Part shown: positions 1 to 8,270 of the stretch, piece after piece
Position numbering within the stretch: position 1 is the first letter of the stretch
Layout of the letters: each line of letters opens with the position of its first letter
DNA from: Actinomadura fibrosa
GTDB taxonomy: Bacteria > Actinomycetota > Actinomycetes > Streptosporangiales > Streptosporangiaceae
Reading direction: 5' to 3'
DNA length: 36,848 nt
Assembly (NCBI RefSeq): GCF_900659615.1
Contig: NZ_CAACUY010000076.1
Coordinates: 1 to 36,848 of the forward strand
The notes under the pieces: generated by a model
Told to the model about the DNA's origin: nothing
Database searches by the model: none
What the model saw: the letters and a program-made list of their open reading frames with translations, nothing else
Position numbers and translations under genes: made by a program

Positions 1-1695
1 CCGCGCCTCCGTCTCGGCGCAGGCGTCCGCCTTGCGGCTGGCCACGACGACGCTCGCACCGGCGGCGGCGAACCCCTCCGCGATGGCCAGGCCGATGCCC
101 TCGGCGAAGAGGCGGCCGATCTCCGGCGGCGCCTGGAGCCGCGCCCAGAGCAGCGTCCGGGCGACCCGCGCGGGCGTGACGGAGAACCAGCGCCGGTCCC
201 GGTCGGCGAGCCCGAACGGCGGCGGGACGAAGTCCGCCTCGGCCAGCCGGGCGAAGATCTGCGCGGCGGCGTCCGCGGGCCCGCGCCGTCCCTCCTGGAC
301 GTCGCGGACGAGCCGGTCCGCCTCGCTCATCAGCTCGCGGACCGGCGGGTACTCGGGGAGCGCGCCGTCCGCCTCGATGCGGGCCAGGCGGTCCAGCACC
401 CGCGGGTCCCGTTCGGCCAGGAACCGGGCGTAGGCGCGGCCGACCTCCATCGTGGACAGCACCTGCCCCGTCTCCCAGATCCGGAACCACGCGTCCCACA
501 GCTCCCAGTGGCCGAAGGACGTGTAGGCGCCCGCCACCAGGAAGTCGTTGACGTCGAGCAGCCCCTGCTCCAGCTCCTCGACGGCCTTGAAGCGCTCGAC
601 GGTGAAGTCGTCGTCCCGCATCGCGTCGATGATCCGCCAGATGAGGGCGTGCAGGATCACCATGGTGTTCTGCATCCCGCGGGAGAACAGCGCGTCGATG
701 AACCCGGCGGCGTGCGCGGTCAGGCACCAGCGCGCGCCGACCGTCCGGGTGGAGGAGTACTGGAGCCGGCCGGTCGACACCCACGGCCGCACCGCCTCCG
801 CGCCGGTGAACTGCCTGCGGACGTCGGGGTAGTCGGCCAGGAAGCGGTCGAACTCGGCCTGCGGGCCGTCGTCGGGCTTGGGATGGATCCGCGGGTCGTA
901 GCTGATCCCGACGCTGCACAGGTCGCTGGTCGCCCTGGCGTGGTTGTCGAACGGGATCACCCACATCCACCCGCCGGGGAACAGGTGGTGCAGTGTGCCC
1001 TCGCTCCACGGGCTGGGGTTGCCGTGCGACCGGGGCGAGGGAAGCGTGCTCTCGAACGGCGCCACCCCCGTCATGTGGGTGAAGATCGACCGCGAGTGCG
1101 TGCGGAGGCGCGTCGGCTCCTCGCGCAGGCCGAACCGCTGCGCCAGCGGGGAGCGGAACCCGCTGGCGTCGATGAGGAACCGGCCCTCGATCTCCTCGCC
1201 GTCCGCCAGGACGAGGGTCATCGCCTCGTCGGACTCGCGGACGTCGGCGACCCGGGTGTCCTCACGGAGCCGGGCGCCGTAGCGCTGGGCGAGCCGGGCC
1301 AGCCAGTGGTCGACGTCGGCCCGGAGGAAGTGGCTCTCGGTGTGCGCGATCTTGGAGATCGGGAACTGGTGGGCCCGGGCCGGGTCGTGCGGCCTCCCGG
1401 GCTCGTGGTGGAGGAACCCGAAGTTGCGCTTGACGCCGCAGTTGGTGCTGATGTGCGCCTGCACGGACTCGTACGTCGACAGGTGCTTGATCTCGGGGAC
1501 GCCGTACCGCTCGGCGATGAGCCGCGTCATGGTCGAGGTGTAGGGGATCGTCGACTCGCCCACCGCGAACCGGGGATGGTGCCCGGCGTCGATGATGAGC
1601 ACGTCCAGGCCGGCCCGGGCCAGGCAGGCCCCGGCGATGGACCCGGCCAGGCCGGAACCGAGGATGAGCACGTCGTGGGCGGGGCGGCGGGCCAT
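1..1695 (-). CDS. Flavin-dependent halogenase running in frame into a truncated short-chain dehydrogenase (partial, open at window edge)
   Basis: The gene reads leftward from the ATG at 1695 and is still open at base 1 (565 codons). Residues 1-530 look like an FADH2-dependent halogenase/monooxygenase: a GSGLAG dinucleotide-binding loop at 13-18, FAVGEST at 43-49, and WMWVIP at 243-248, the WxWxIP motif characteristic of flavin-dependent halogenases. Such enzymes halogenate electron-rich substrates and need reduced flavin from a partner reductase. From about residue 532 the protein changes family with no change of frame: GIGLAIAEGF followed by VVVASRKADAC is the helix and second strand of a short-chain dehydrogenase Rossmann fold, while the first strand and the TG of TGxxxGIG are missing. 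This could be a deletion fusion, a true bifunctional protein or an assembly join. The GAAGGGAACGGTTC stretch before the ATG supports the start. The halogenase call is firm; its substrate is unknown. Confidence 0.8.
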   Translation of the reverse strand, partial: MARRPAHDVLILGSGLAGSIAGACLARAGLDVLIIDAGHHPRFAVGESTIPYTSTMTRLIAERYGVPEIKHLSTYESVQAHISTNCGVKRNFGFLHHEPGRPHDPARAHQFPISKIAHTESHFLRADVDHWLARLAQRYGARLREDTRVADVRESDEAMTLVLADGEEIEGRFLIDASGFRSPLAQRFGLREEPTRLRTHSRSIFTHMTGVAPFESTLPSPRSHGNPSPWSEGTLHHLFPGGWMWVIPFDNHARATSDLCSVGISYDPRIHPKPDDGPQAEFDRFLADYPDVRRQFTGAEAVRPWVSTGRLQYSSTRTVGARWCLTAHAAGFIDALFSRGMQNTMVILHALIWRIIDAMRDDDFTVERFKAVEELEQGLLDVNDFLVAGAYTSFGHWELWDAWFRIWETGQVLSTMEVGRAYARFLAERDPRVLDRLARIEADGALPEYPPVRELMSEADRLVRDVQEGRRGPADAAAQIFARLAEADFVPPPFGLADRDRRWFSVTPARVARTLLWARLQAPPEIGRLFAEGIGLAIAEGFAAAGASVVVASRKADACAETEAR

Positions 1696-1838
1696 GAACC
1701 GTTCCCTTCAGGTCGCCTCTCGGAGGCGTCCGGCTCGTGAGGACGGCCTCCGGCGAGGCGGTGCCCGTCCTCGGGTCTCGTTGCCCGTCCCGTCGACGGC
1801 ACGGGACGGTCCCGGCCGCACGTGCCGCGCGGCCGGCG

Positions 1839-2888
1839 TCAGGCCGGGAAGGCGCTCGGATAGGCCTCCCGGTAGCTCGGGACGCCGGGCCATCCCTCCG
1901 CGTGGAGGATGCCGCGCAACGCCGCGCGGACGAAGACGTCCGCGGCCGCGCCGAGCAGTTCGTGGAACGCCGCGAAGTCCGGTTCCCGCTCGCCGAGCGA
2001 CACGGCGAACGCGGCGTCGCCGTCCAGGAGGGTGTGGATGGGCCGGACGGTCCGCGCCATGCCGTCGTGGGCGGCCACCGCGAGCCTGCCGCAGCGGCCG
2101 CGGTCCAGCCGGGCGTCCGTCGCGAGCACCGCCAGCGTGGTGCTGCGGGGCACCTTCCGGTAGCCCGTCGTCACCAGCACCGGTTCGGGGCGGCCGGGCC
2201 GCCGGAGGCCGGCGAACTCGCCGGGCAGCCCGTACCGGGCGCCGTACAGCTCACCGGTGCGCGGGTCGACCGGGGACCCGCTGGCGTTGACCACGGCGAG
2301 CGCCGCGACGGTGAAGCCGGCGGCGGTGACCTGGCTGGCCGTCCCGACGCCGCCCGCGAGCCCCCCGGCGACGGCGCCCGTCCCCGCGCCCGCGGACCCC
2401 TGCGCGAACGGCCCGCCGGTCGCGGCCGCGCAGGCGCCGGCTCCCATCTCCGCTCCGGGGACGGCGCGGAACCGCCCCCCGCGGCCCAGGTCGTAGATGC
2501 TCGCCCCCGGCACCAGCGGGATCACCTCGGCCGGGTCGGGCCCGGCGGGCAGGCCGTGCCGGTGGTCGGCCAGCCAGTCGGTGATCCCGCCGGTCGCGGC
2601 CAGGCCGAACACCGATCCGCCCGACAGGCTGATCGCGTGCACGCGCTCCACCAGGTTGCGCGGGTCGAGCAGGTCGGTCTCGTGGGTGCAGGGCGCGCCG
2701 CCCGACACCTGGACGCCCGCGACCGCGCCGTCCGGCGGGAAGAGGACGGCGGTCACGCCCGTCCGCCAGCCGCCGCCCCGGCGCTGGACCTGGCCGACCC
2801 GCACGCCCGGCACGTCCACGAGCGAGTCGGCGGGACCCGGGCGCGGATCGCCGCCCCGCGGGCCGCCGGCGTCGTCCGGCATCGGCAT
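1839..2888 (-). CDS. P1-family (DmpA/NylC-type) N-terminal-nucleophile peptidase
   Basis: A 349-residue member of the P1 family (MEROPS S58), which includes L-aminopeptidase/D-esterase DmpA and the nylon-oligomer hydrolase NylC. These proteins self-cleave to expose a nucleophile and hydrolyse amide bonds. VDVPGVRVGQ at 25-34, the glycine-rich ISLSGGSVFGL at 86-96, GAGTGAVAGG around 168-176, and STTLAVLATDA at 249-259 are family hallmarks. In many relatives the last segment reads NTT with cleavage before the Thr. Here the preceding residue is Ser249, so self-processing may be altered. The ATG at 2888 is preferred to an upstream in-frame start because GAAGGGCGG lies just before it; the ATG at 2882 is also possible. 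It diverges from the 3045 gene across 156 bases. Its role in the neighbouring cluster (amide hydrolysis, prodrug release or resistance) is inference only. Confidence 0.85.
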   Translation of the reverse strand: MPMPDDAGGPRGGDPRPGPADSLVDVPGVRVGQVQRRGGGWRTGVTAVLFPPDGAVAGVQVSGGAPCTHETDLLDPRNLVERVHAISLSGGSVFGLAATGGITDWLADHRHGLPAGPDPAEVIPLVPGASIYDLGRGGRFRAVPGAEMGAGACAAATGGPFAQGSAGAGTGAVAGGLAGGVGTASQVTAAGFTVAALAVVNASGSPVDPRTGELYGARYGLPGEFAGLRRPGRPEPVLVTTGYRKVPRSTTLAVLATDARLDRGRCGRLAVAAHDGMARTVRPIHTLLDGDAAFAVSLGEREPDFAAFHELLGAAADVFVRAALRGILHAEGWPGVPSYREAYPSAFPA

Positions 2889-3044
2889 CGCCGCCCTTCG
2901 CCGTCCCGGGGGCCTCGGCCGCCCGCGTGTTCCGCCGTCCCGGCAATGCTGCAAGGATCACCGGCGGGACGGGAAGGAACCTCCCCGCGATCAGGCGACG
3001 CCGCCGCGCGCGAGCTCGCCGCGGAGCCGAGCGGAGAAGGCCGG

Positions 3045-3419
3045 ATGGATTTCGACGACACCCTGCTCACCCTGGAGTACGGGCTGTGGGACGCGATGAC
3101 GGCACCGACCGGCCGCGACGCCTACTTCCGGGAGCGCCTGCTCGACGACGGCGGCCTCACCGTCATGGAGCCGCTCTGCATGATCGACCGGGAGACCTGC
3201 CTCAAGGAGGCCGCGGCGGCCCCGCCGGTGCTGGAGTACGACATCGAGTCGCCCCGGGTGATCCGGCTGACCGAGGACAGCGGCCTGGTCGTCTACCACA
3301 TGACCCATCGCCGCGAGGGGCAGCCGACGCTGGCCGGAGGCGTCACGAGCGTCTACGTCCGGCGGGACGGCAAGTGGTGGCTCGCCTACCACCAGGTCAC
3401 CCCGTACGGCGAACGATGA
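3045..3419 (+). CDS. NTF2/SnoaL-like small protein (DUF4440-like)
   Basis: A 124-residue protein with the pattern of the NTF2-like cone fold: an N-terminal helix (LEYGLWDAMT), a middle with ARG/ASP-rich turns, and C-terminal strands ending in DGKWWLAYHQVTPYG, which resembles the last strand of DUF4440/SnoaL-like proteins. Members are polyketide cyclases, ketosteroid-isomerase-like enzymes or non-catalytic dimers, so chemistry cannot be assigned. GGAGAAGG lies five bases before the ATG at 3045, which fixes the start. It is the first plus-strand gene of the putative cluster and is followed after about 70 bases by the TylF-type methyltransferase. Confidence 0.7.
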   Translation: MDFDDTLLTLEYGLWDAMTAPTGRDAYFRERLLDDGGLTVMEPLCMIDRETCLKEAAAAPPVLEYDIESPRVIRLTEDSGLVVYHMTHRREGQPTLAGGVTSVYVRRDGKWWLAYHQVTPYGER

Positions 3420-3492
3420 GGACGGGCGCGGCCGCGCCCGTCCCGCCGGCGGGACGCCCGGCGGAAAAGTGCAACGGAGGATGGCGGTCACC

Positions 3493-4296
3493 ATGGACAA
3501 CGCGCTCATCGAGGAAGCGCCCGAGGGAGGCGCGGCACCGGAACCCGGGGCACGCGACCTCTATCTCCGATTACTGAAGAGAACGCTCGCCAACGTCATC
3601 TACGAGGATGCCCCGAACACCCGGGCTCCTTTCATGAGAGGCGAGGAGTTCGACCTCGAACGCCGGACCAACGGCGCGGACTGGCCCCGGACGGCGCACA
3701 CGATGATCGGCCTGAAGCGCCTCGACAACCTGCAGTACTGCGTCGAGGAGGTGCTCGCGGACGGCGTGCCCGGCGACCTGATCGAGACCGGCGTGTGGCG
3801 CGGCGGCGCGTGCATCCTCATGCGCGGTGTGCTGGCCGCGCACGGCGTCACCGACCGCCGGGTATGGGTCGCCGACTCGTTCGAGGGCATGCCGGACACC
3901 GAGGAGGCGGAACACGCGGTGGACCGCCGGATGCGCCTCGACCGGTACAACGACGTCCTCGCCGTGCCGCTCGACGAGGTGCGCGCCAACTTCGCCCGCT
4001 ACGGCCTGCTCGACGACCGGGTCGGGTTCCTGCGCGGCTGGTTCCGCGACACCCTGCCCACCGCGCCGGTCGACAGGCTCGCGGTGCTCCGGCTCGACGG
4101 GGACCTGTACGACTCGACGACCGACGCCCTCCGGTACCTCTACCCGAAGCTCTCCGCGGGCGGGTTCGTGATCGTCGACGACTACCGGATCCCTTCGTGC
4201 AGGGAAGCGGTGCACGACTACCGCCAGGCCCACGGGATCGAGGACGAGATCGTGCGCATCGACAGAGACAGCGTCTTCTGGCGCCGGACCGGGTGA
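3493..4296 (+). CDS. TylF/MycF-type macrocin-like O-methyltransferase
   Basis: A 267-residue SAM- and metal-dependent O-methyltransferase of the TylF family, which methylates sugar hydroxyls of macrolides and many other natural products. The family opening DLYLRLLKRTLANVIYED is at 22-39. The SAM-binding segment ETGVWRGGA is at 98-106, DSFEGMP at 128-134, and the metal/substrate loops LDGDLYDST at 201-209 and VIVDDY at 226-231. All expected acidic residues are present and the length is normal. The start is uncertain: an upstream GTG (3469) and ATG (3481) are in frame. ATG 3493 is used because GGAGG at 3476-3480 touches ATG 3481 but is 12 bases from 3493. It lies within the plus-strand cluster, ahead of the 2-oxoglutarate oxygenase, as expected for a tailoring gene. 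Confidence 0.9.
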   Translation: MDNALIEEAPEGGAAPEPGARDLYLRLLKRTLANVIYEDAPNTRAPFMRGEEFDLERRTNGADWPRTAHTMIGLKRLDNLQYCVEEVLADGVPGDLIETGVWRGGACILMRGVLAAHGVTDRRVWVADSFEGMPDTEEAEHAVDRRMRLDRYNDVLAVPLDEVRANFARYGLLDDRVGFLRGWFRDTLPTAPVDRLAVLRLDGDLYDSTTDALRYLYPKLSAGGFVIVDDYRIPSCREAVHDYRQAHGIEDEIVRIDRDSVFWRRTG

Positions 4297-4410
4297 TGTC
4301 TCGCGCGCGAGACGCGGCGTCGGTGAGCATGGGCCGGTGACGGCCGAAGCCGGGGGGCTTCGAGGCGGGACGGCGGGGACGGCGGCGGAAGAAGGGAGAC
4401 ACCCGTCCGC

Positions 4411-5403
4411 ATGAGCATCTGCAAGGAACGCATCACCGGCGCAGGCGCGTGGGTGGGCGCCGACGTGCGGGAAGAGGACTGGCTGGTCGAGCTCGGCCCC
4501 GCCGAGCGCGGCGAACTGCTCGACGCCGTGCGGGGGATCCCGGTCGGCCGGGCCCTGCCGGACGTGACGGCCGCCGACTTCCCGCTGCCCGTCCTCGGGC
4601 CGAGGCTGAAGGAGCTGACGCGGGACCTGGAGTTCGGCAGGGGGTTCGCGGTCCTCCGCGGGATCCCCCTCGACCTGTCCCCGGCGGAGACGCGCCTCCT
4701 GTACTGGGGGATCGTGGCGCACATGGGGACCGCGGTCTCGCAGAACGGCCGCGGCGAGCTGATCTCGCACGTGACCGACTACGGCAAGGGCGACCTGAGC
4801 GCCAACGCCGTGCGGATCTACGAGACGAGCGAGGTCGTCCCCTTCCACACCGACAGCTCCGACATCACCGGGCTGCTGTGCCTGTGCGACGCCGAGTCGG
4901 GCGGCGCGAGCATCCTGGCCAGCTCGATGACGATCCACAACGAGCTCCTCGAACACCATCGCGAGCTGCTCGGCATCTACTACGCCGGCTTCGTCTACGA
5001 CCGCCGCGCGGAGGAGGAGACGGGGGAGGCGCCGTACTACCGCAATCCCGTCTACGGGTTCTTCGACGGTCAGCTGAGCTGCCGGTACTACGTCCGCCAC
5101 TACATCGAGTCGGCGCAGGACAAGACGGGCATCGCCCTGTCCGAGGTGGAGCGGCTGGCCCTCGACCGGTTCGAGGAGATCGCGGGGCAAGAGCGCAACC
5201 AGGTGACGATGTACCTGCGGCCCGGCGACCTCCAGTTCGTCAACAACAACATCACCGTGCACGCGCGGACGGGCTACCGCGACGCGCCCGGACGCCACCG
5301 CGACCTGCTGAGGATCTGGTTCAACACGCAGTACGCCAGGACGATGCCGGACGGGTTCGCCAAGTTCCGCTTCGGCATGCCGCGCGTCGGCCCCGGCGCC
5401 TGA
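4411..5403 (+). CDS. TauD/TfdA-family Fe(II)/2-oxoglutarate-dependent oxygenase
   Basis: A 330-residue non-haem iron oxygenase. The iron-binding HxD is His146-Thr-Asp148 in PFHTDSSD, the distal His is probably His284 in VHARTGYRD, and the 2-oxoglutarate-binding Arg is probably Arg301 in LLRIWF. GDLQFVNNN at 272-280 just ahead of the distal His is typical of the TauD/TfdA clade. Members couple 2-oxoglutarate decarboxylation to hydroxylation, desaturation, cyclisation or occasionally halogenation. Here the carboxylate ligand is Asp, so halogenation at this centre is unlikely. GAAGGGAG lies 12 bases before the ATG. With the adjacent methyltransferase it forms a tailoring pair; the substrate is unknown. 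Confidence 0.9.
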   Translation: MSICKERITGAGAWVGADVREEDWLVELGPAERGELLDAVRGIPVGRALPDVTAADFPLPVLGPRLKELTRDLEFGRGFAVLRGIPLDLSPAETRLLYWGIVAHMGTAVSQNGRGELISHVTDYGKGDLSANAVRIYETSEVVPFHTDSSDITGLLCLCDAESGGASILASSMTIHNELLEHHRELLGIYYAGFVYDRRAEEETGEAPYYRNPVYGFFDGQLSCRYYVRHYIESAQDKTGIALSEVERLALDRFEEIAGQERNQVTMYLRPGDLQFVNNNITVHARTGYRDAPGRHRDLLRIWFNTQYARTMPDGFAKFRFGMPRVGPGA

Positions 5404-5481
5404 CGGGGCCACGGCCGCACGGGGGATCGTGCGCGGCGGCCTCCGCCGACGTGCCGTCGCGGCGTCCACCGACCTACGGGG

Positions 5482-7032
5482 GTGATCGACATCAACCGGT
5501 ACGCCGTGCTGGGCTGCGTCTGCGCCACCACGTTCATGATGGTCCTGGACATCACCGTGGTCGCCGTCGCGATCGCCGACATCCAGCGGGACCTGGACGC
5601 CGGTCTGGCGGCGCTCCAGTGGGTGGTCGACGCCTACGTCCTGCCGCTGGCCGCGCTGCTGCTCGCCGCCGCCACCCTCGGCGACCGCTTCGGGCGGCGG
5701 ACGGTGTTCCTGACCGGGACGGCGGTGTTCGGCACCGCGTCGCTGGCCTGCGGGCTCGCGCCGGCGGCCGACGCCCTGATCGCGGCGCGCGCGGTGCAGG
5801 GGGCGGGCGGCGCGATGCTCCTCGGCATCGCGCTGGCGCTGATCACGGACGTCTTCCCGCGGCAGCGGGACCGCGACCTCGCGGTCGGCGTCTTCGGCGC
5901 GACCGTCGCCGGCGCCATCGCGCTCGGCCCGCTGCTGGGCGGGGCGCTGGCCCACCTGGCGGGCTGGCGGGCCGTCTTCCTGGTCAACGTGCCGGTCGGC
6001 GCGGCCGTGCTGGTCGCGGGATGGCGGCGGCTGCCCCGTCCCGAGGCCCGGGGACGCGGCCGCGTCGACCGCGTGGGGACCGCGACGCTCACGGCCGCGC
6101 TGTTCGCACTGGTGCTGGGCTGCGTCAGGGCCGGCGGGGACGGCTGGGGCGACCCGCTGGTGCTGGCCCTGCTCGGCGCGGCGGGCGCGCTGCTGGCCGC
6201 CTTCGCGGTCGCCGAGCACCGGGCCGCCGACCCGCTCATCGACCCGCGGCTGTTCGCCGACGGCGGGTACGGGGCGAACGCGCTGGTGGCGCTCGTCAAC
6301 CAGGGGGCCGTGGTCGCCGCCGCCACGTACCTGTCGCTGTACGCCCAGCAGATCCGCGGGCTCGGCCCCTTCCGGACGGGGCTGCTGCTCTTCCCCTTCG
6401 GAGTGGCCGCGCTGCTCTCGGCGTTATCGTCCTCGACGCTGGTCGCCCGGGTGCCGACGCGGTGGGCCGTCGCCGGGACGGCCGCGTTCATCGCGGCGGG
6501 GCTGCTCCTGATGACCGCGCTCGACGCGGGCTCGGGATGGACGGTGGTGACGGCCGGGCTCGCGCTGGTGGGCGTCGGCCTCGGGGCGAGCTCCACCGTC
6601 CTCAACCAGGTCGCCGTCCGCGGCGTGGACGCGCGCCGGGCCGGGATGGCCGGCGGGGTGATCATGGCGCTCCGCCAGGTCGGCACCGCGTTCGCCGTGT
6701 CCGCGCTCGGCGCCGTCTACCAGCACACCGCGACGGCGCGGGCCGGACGGGAGCTGCGCGGCACCGCCGCGGCGGACCGGCTCGGCACCGCCGCCGAGGC
6801 GATCGCCGGCGGCCGCGCGGTGGACGGGGCGCCGGGCATGCCGCCGGCCGTCGCGTCCGCGCTGCGCCACGCGTCGGTCGCGGGCCTGGACCGCCTCTTC
6901 CTGGTCGCCGCCGCCGTCACCGCCGCCGGCGGGCTGGTCGCGCTGCTGTGCGTCCGGGACGTCCGGACGGCTCCGCGACCGGAGGGACCGCCCGCCGAAC
7001 CGGTCACCGAACCGGTCACCGAACCGCGCTGA
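5482..7032 (+). CDS. DHA2/EmrB-QacA-type MFS drug exporter (14 TM)
   Basis: A 516-residue proton-coupled exporter with about 14 hydrophobic helices. The DHA2 signature LDITVVAVAIADIQ is at 22-35, motif A GDRFGRR at 67-73, and an RAVQGAGGAMLL motif-B-like segment near 103-114. The best start is GTG 5482; no ATG occurs before the first helix. The C-terminus carries a short in-frame repeat: two copies of GAACCGGTCACC plus a partial third (6997-7026), read as EPVT. The next gene starts three bases after its stop, suggesting translational coupling. Its position inside the tailoring gene run suggests export of, or self-resistance to, the pathway product. Confidence 0.9.
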   Translation: MIDINRYAVLGCVCATTFMMVLDITVVAVAIADIQRDLDAGLAALQWVVDAYVLPLAALLLAAATLGDRFGRRTVFLTGTAVFGTASLACGLAPAADALIAARAVQGAGGAMLLGIALALITDVFPRQRDRDLAVGVFGATVAGAIALGPLLGGALAHLAGWRAVFLVNVPVGAAVLVAGWRRLPRPEARGRGRVDRVGTATLTAALFALVLGCVRAGGDGWGDPLVLALLGAAGALLAAFAVAEHRAADPLIDPRLFADGGYGANALVALVNQGAVVAAATYLSLYAQQIRGLGPFRTGLLLFPFGVAALLSALSSSTLVARVPTRWAVAGTAAFIAAGLLLMTALDAGSGWTVVTAGLALVGVGLGASSTVLNQVAVRGVDARRAGMAGGVIMALRQVGTAFAVSALGAVYQHTATARAGRELRGTAAADRLGTAAEAIAGGRAVDGAPGMPPAVASALRHASVAGLDRLFLVAAAVTAAGGLVALLCVRDVRTAPRPEGPPAEPVTEPVTEPR

Positions 7033-7034
7033 CC

Positions 7035-8225
7035 ATGGAAAGGAGCTGGTCGGCCATTCCCAGCGACCGTGCCTCCAGCGACCGGGCCGGAGACGGCGAG
7101 CGGCTGCTTCTCGCGCCGGTCACGATCACCCCGACGAAGCCGGTGCTCCCCACCCACACGAAGGGCTTCCTGTGGGTGGACGCCCTGTACCGGGGCACCC
7201 GCGCGCTGGGCGACGTCGAGTACCTGTGGAACACGCGCTCGGCCTGCCTGGCGGGGCAGGCGCTCCGCTACTGGGAGTACCTGGACCGGACGTTCGGCGA
7301 CGCCGATCTCGCCGGGCTCTCGGTGCACGAGCTTGGCGAGCTGTACGTGAAGGCGCACGCCGAGCCCGCGCCCCCGTACCCACTGCTGCGTCCGTACGCG
7401 GAACGGGCCGAGCAGGGCTGGGTCCATCCCGCGAGCGAGCGCATCCTGCGGGCGTGGGCCGATCAGCTCGGACTGCTGCACGTGCTCGACCCGGGCTTCT
7501 TCGCCGACCGGCCCTACCGCCTGACGGTCGACGAGCTCATCGGGCTGCTCGCGGACCGGCACCTTTGCCTGGACCACCGGCGGTTCGGGGGACCGGCCTA
7601 CCTGGACGGCACCCGCTGGGGGATGCCGCTGCGCCCGGTCGTCAGCGCGGACGGCCACGCGAACTACCTGCTGATGGTGCTGCGCGACCTCGTCCCGCGG
7701 ATCGCCGAGTACGACCGGGTCCTGCTGGTCCACGACGAGGAGATCGGGCACGACTACGTGCTGGTCGAGCGGATTCTCGGCGCGCTGGGCGCCCGCACGT
7801 CCCGGCTGGCGCTCGGCCGCGTGCCGATCCCGGGGGCCGCCGGGTCGAGCCGAAGCGGCGGCTGGGCCGGGACGGCGCTGGACGAGCTGGCGGCGCTGTG
7901 CCTCGACCAGGTCGGTCCCGACGTCTACCGCCTGGGCATGCGGATCTACTTCATCAACACGCTGCAACGGACCGGCGGGAGCCCGGTCGACCTCCGCCTC
8001 CTCCACCGCGCGATGACGCGGGCGGAGGGCCTCCTCGCCCGCGCGGACCACGACGCCCCCGCGAACTACGACGCCCCCGCGGGCCGTGACGCCGGTACCG
8101 CCGGGGAGCTGCGCCGCCTTCTGACCCCGTCCGGTTGGGTGGACCCGTACCGCCTGACGTGCCGGCTGCTCGCGAAGGACGGCCGCGGCCCGTCCCGCCG
8201 CCTCATCGAGGAAGTCCTCCTGTAG
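7035..8225 (+). CDS. Divergent class I aminoacyl-tRNA-synthetase-like protein (ArgRS-like catalytic core, no anticodon domain)
   Basis: A 396-residue protein with no obvious named family. By eye it follows the catalytic half of arginyl-tRNA synthetase. TKPVLPTHTKGFLWVDAL at 34-51 sits where ArgRS has its KPxHxGHxRS HIGH segment, with only the second His kept (His41). GELYVKAHAE at 101-110 resembles the region after HIGH. SADGHANYLLMVLRDL then YDRVLLVHDEEIGHDY (204-241) resembles the DGTxxYxxRDxAY and VxGADxxxH block. GSSRSGGWAGTALDEL (270-284) sits where KMSKRxGxxxTLxDL is expected, and GPDVYRLGMRIYF (294-306) resembles GxDALRyxLL. No C-terminal anticodon-binding domain follows. It might activate an amino acid as an adenylate for ligation or be a non-catalytic HUP-fold protein. 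It starts three bases after the exporter stop. The family call is an inference from unaided alignment. Confidence 0.45.
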   Translation: MERSWSAIPSDRASSDRAGDGERLLLAPVTITPTKPVLPTHTKGFLWVDALYRGTRALGDVEYLWNTRSACLAGQALRYWEYLDRTFGDADLAGLSVHELGELYVKAHAEPAPPYPLLRPYAERAEQGWVHPASERILRAWADQLGLLHVLDPGFFADRPYRLTVDELIGLLADRHLCLDHRRFGGPAYLDGTRWGMPLRPVVSADGHANYLLMVLRDLVPRIAEYDRVLLVHDEEIGHDYVLVERILGALGARTSRLALGRVPIPGAAGSSRSGGWAGTALDELAALCLDQVGPDVYRLGMRIYFINTLQRTGGSPVDLRLLHRAMTRAEGLLARADHDAPANYDAPAGRDAGTAGELRRLLTPSGWVDPYRLTCRLLAKDGRGPSRRLIEEVLL

Positions 8226-8270
8226 ACCTCCTCCGCCTCACGACCTCCCGAAACGCACCGACGAAAGGCC

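Noticed and set aside
3571..6219. An 882-codon minus-strand open frame
   Set aside because: It spans antisense to three recognisable genes (TylF, TauD, MFS) and has no motif.
6997..7026. Tandem 12-base repeat at the end of the 14-TM exporter gene
   Set aside because: Only two and a half copies, in frame, giving a harmless EPVT tail.
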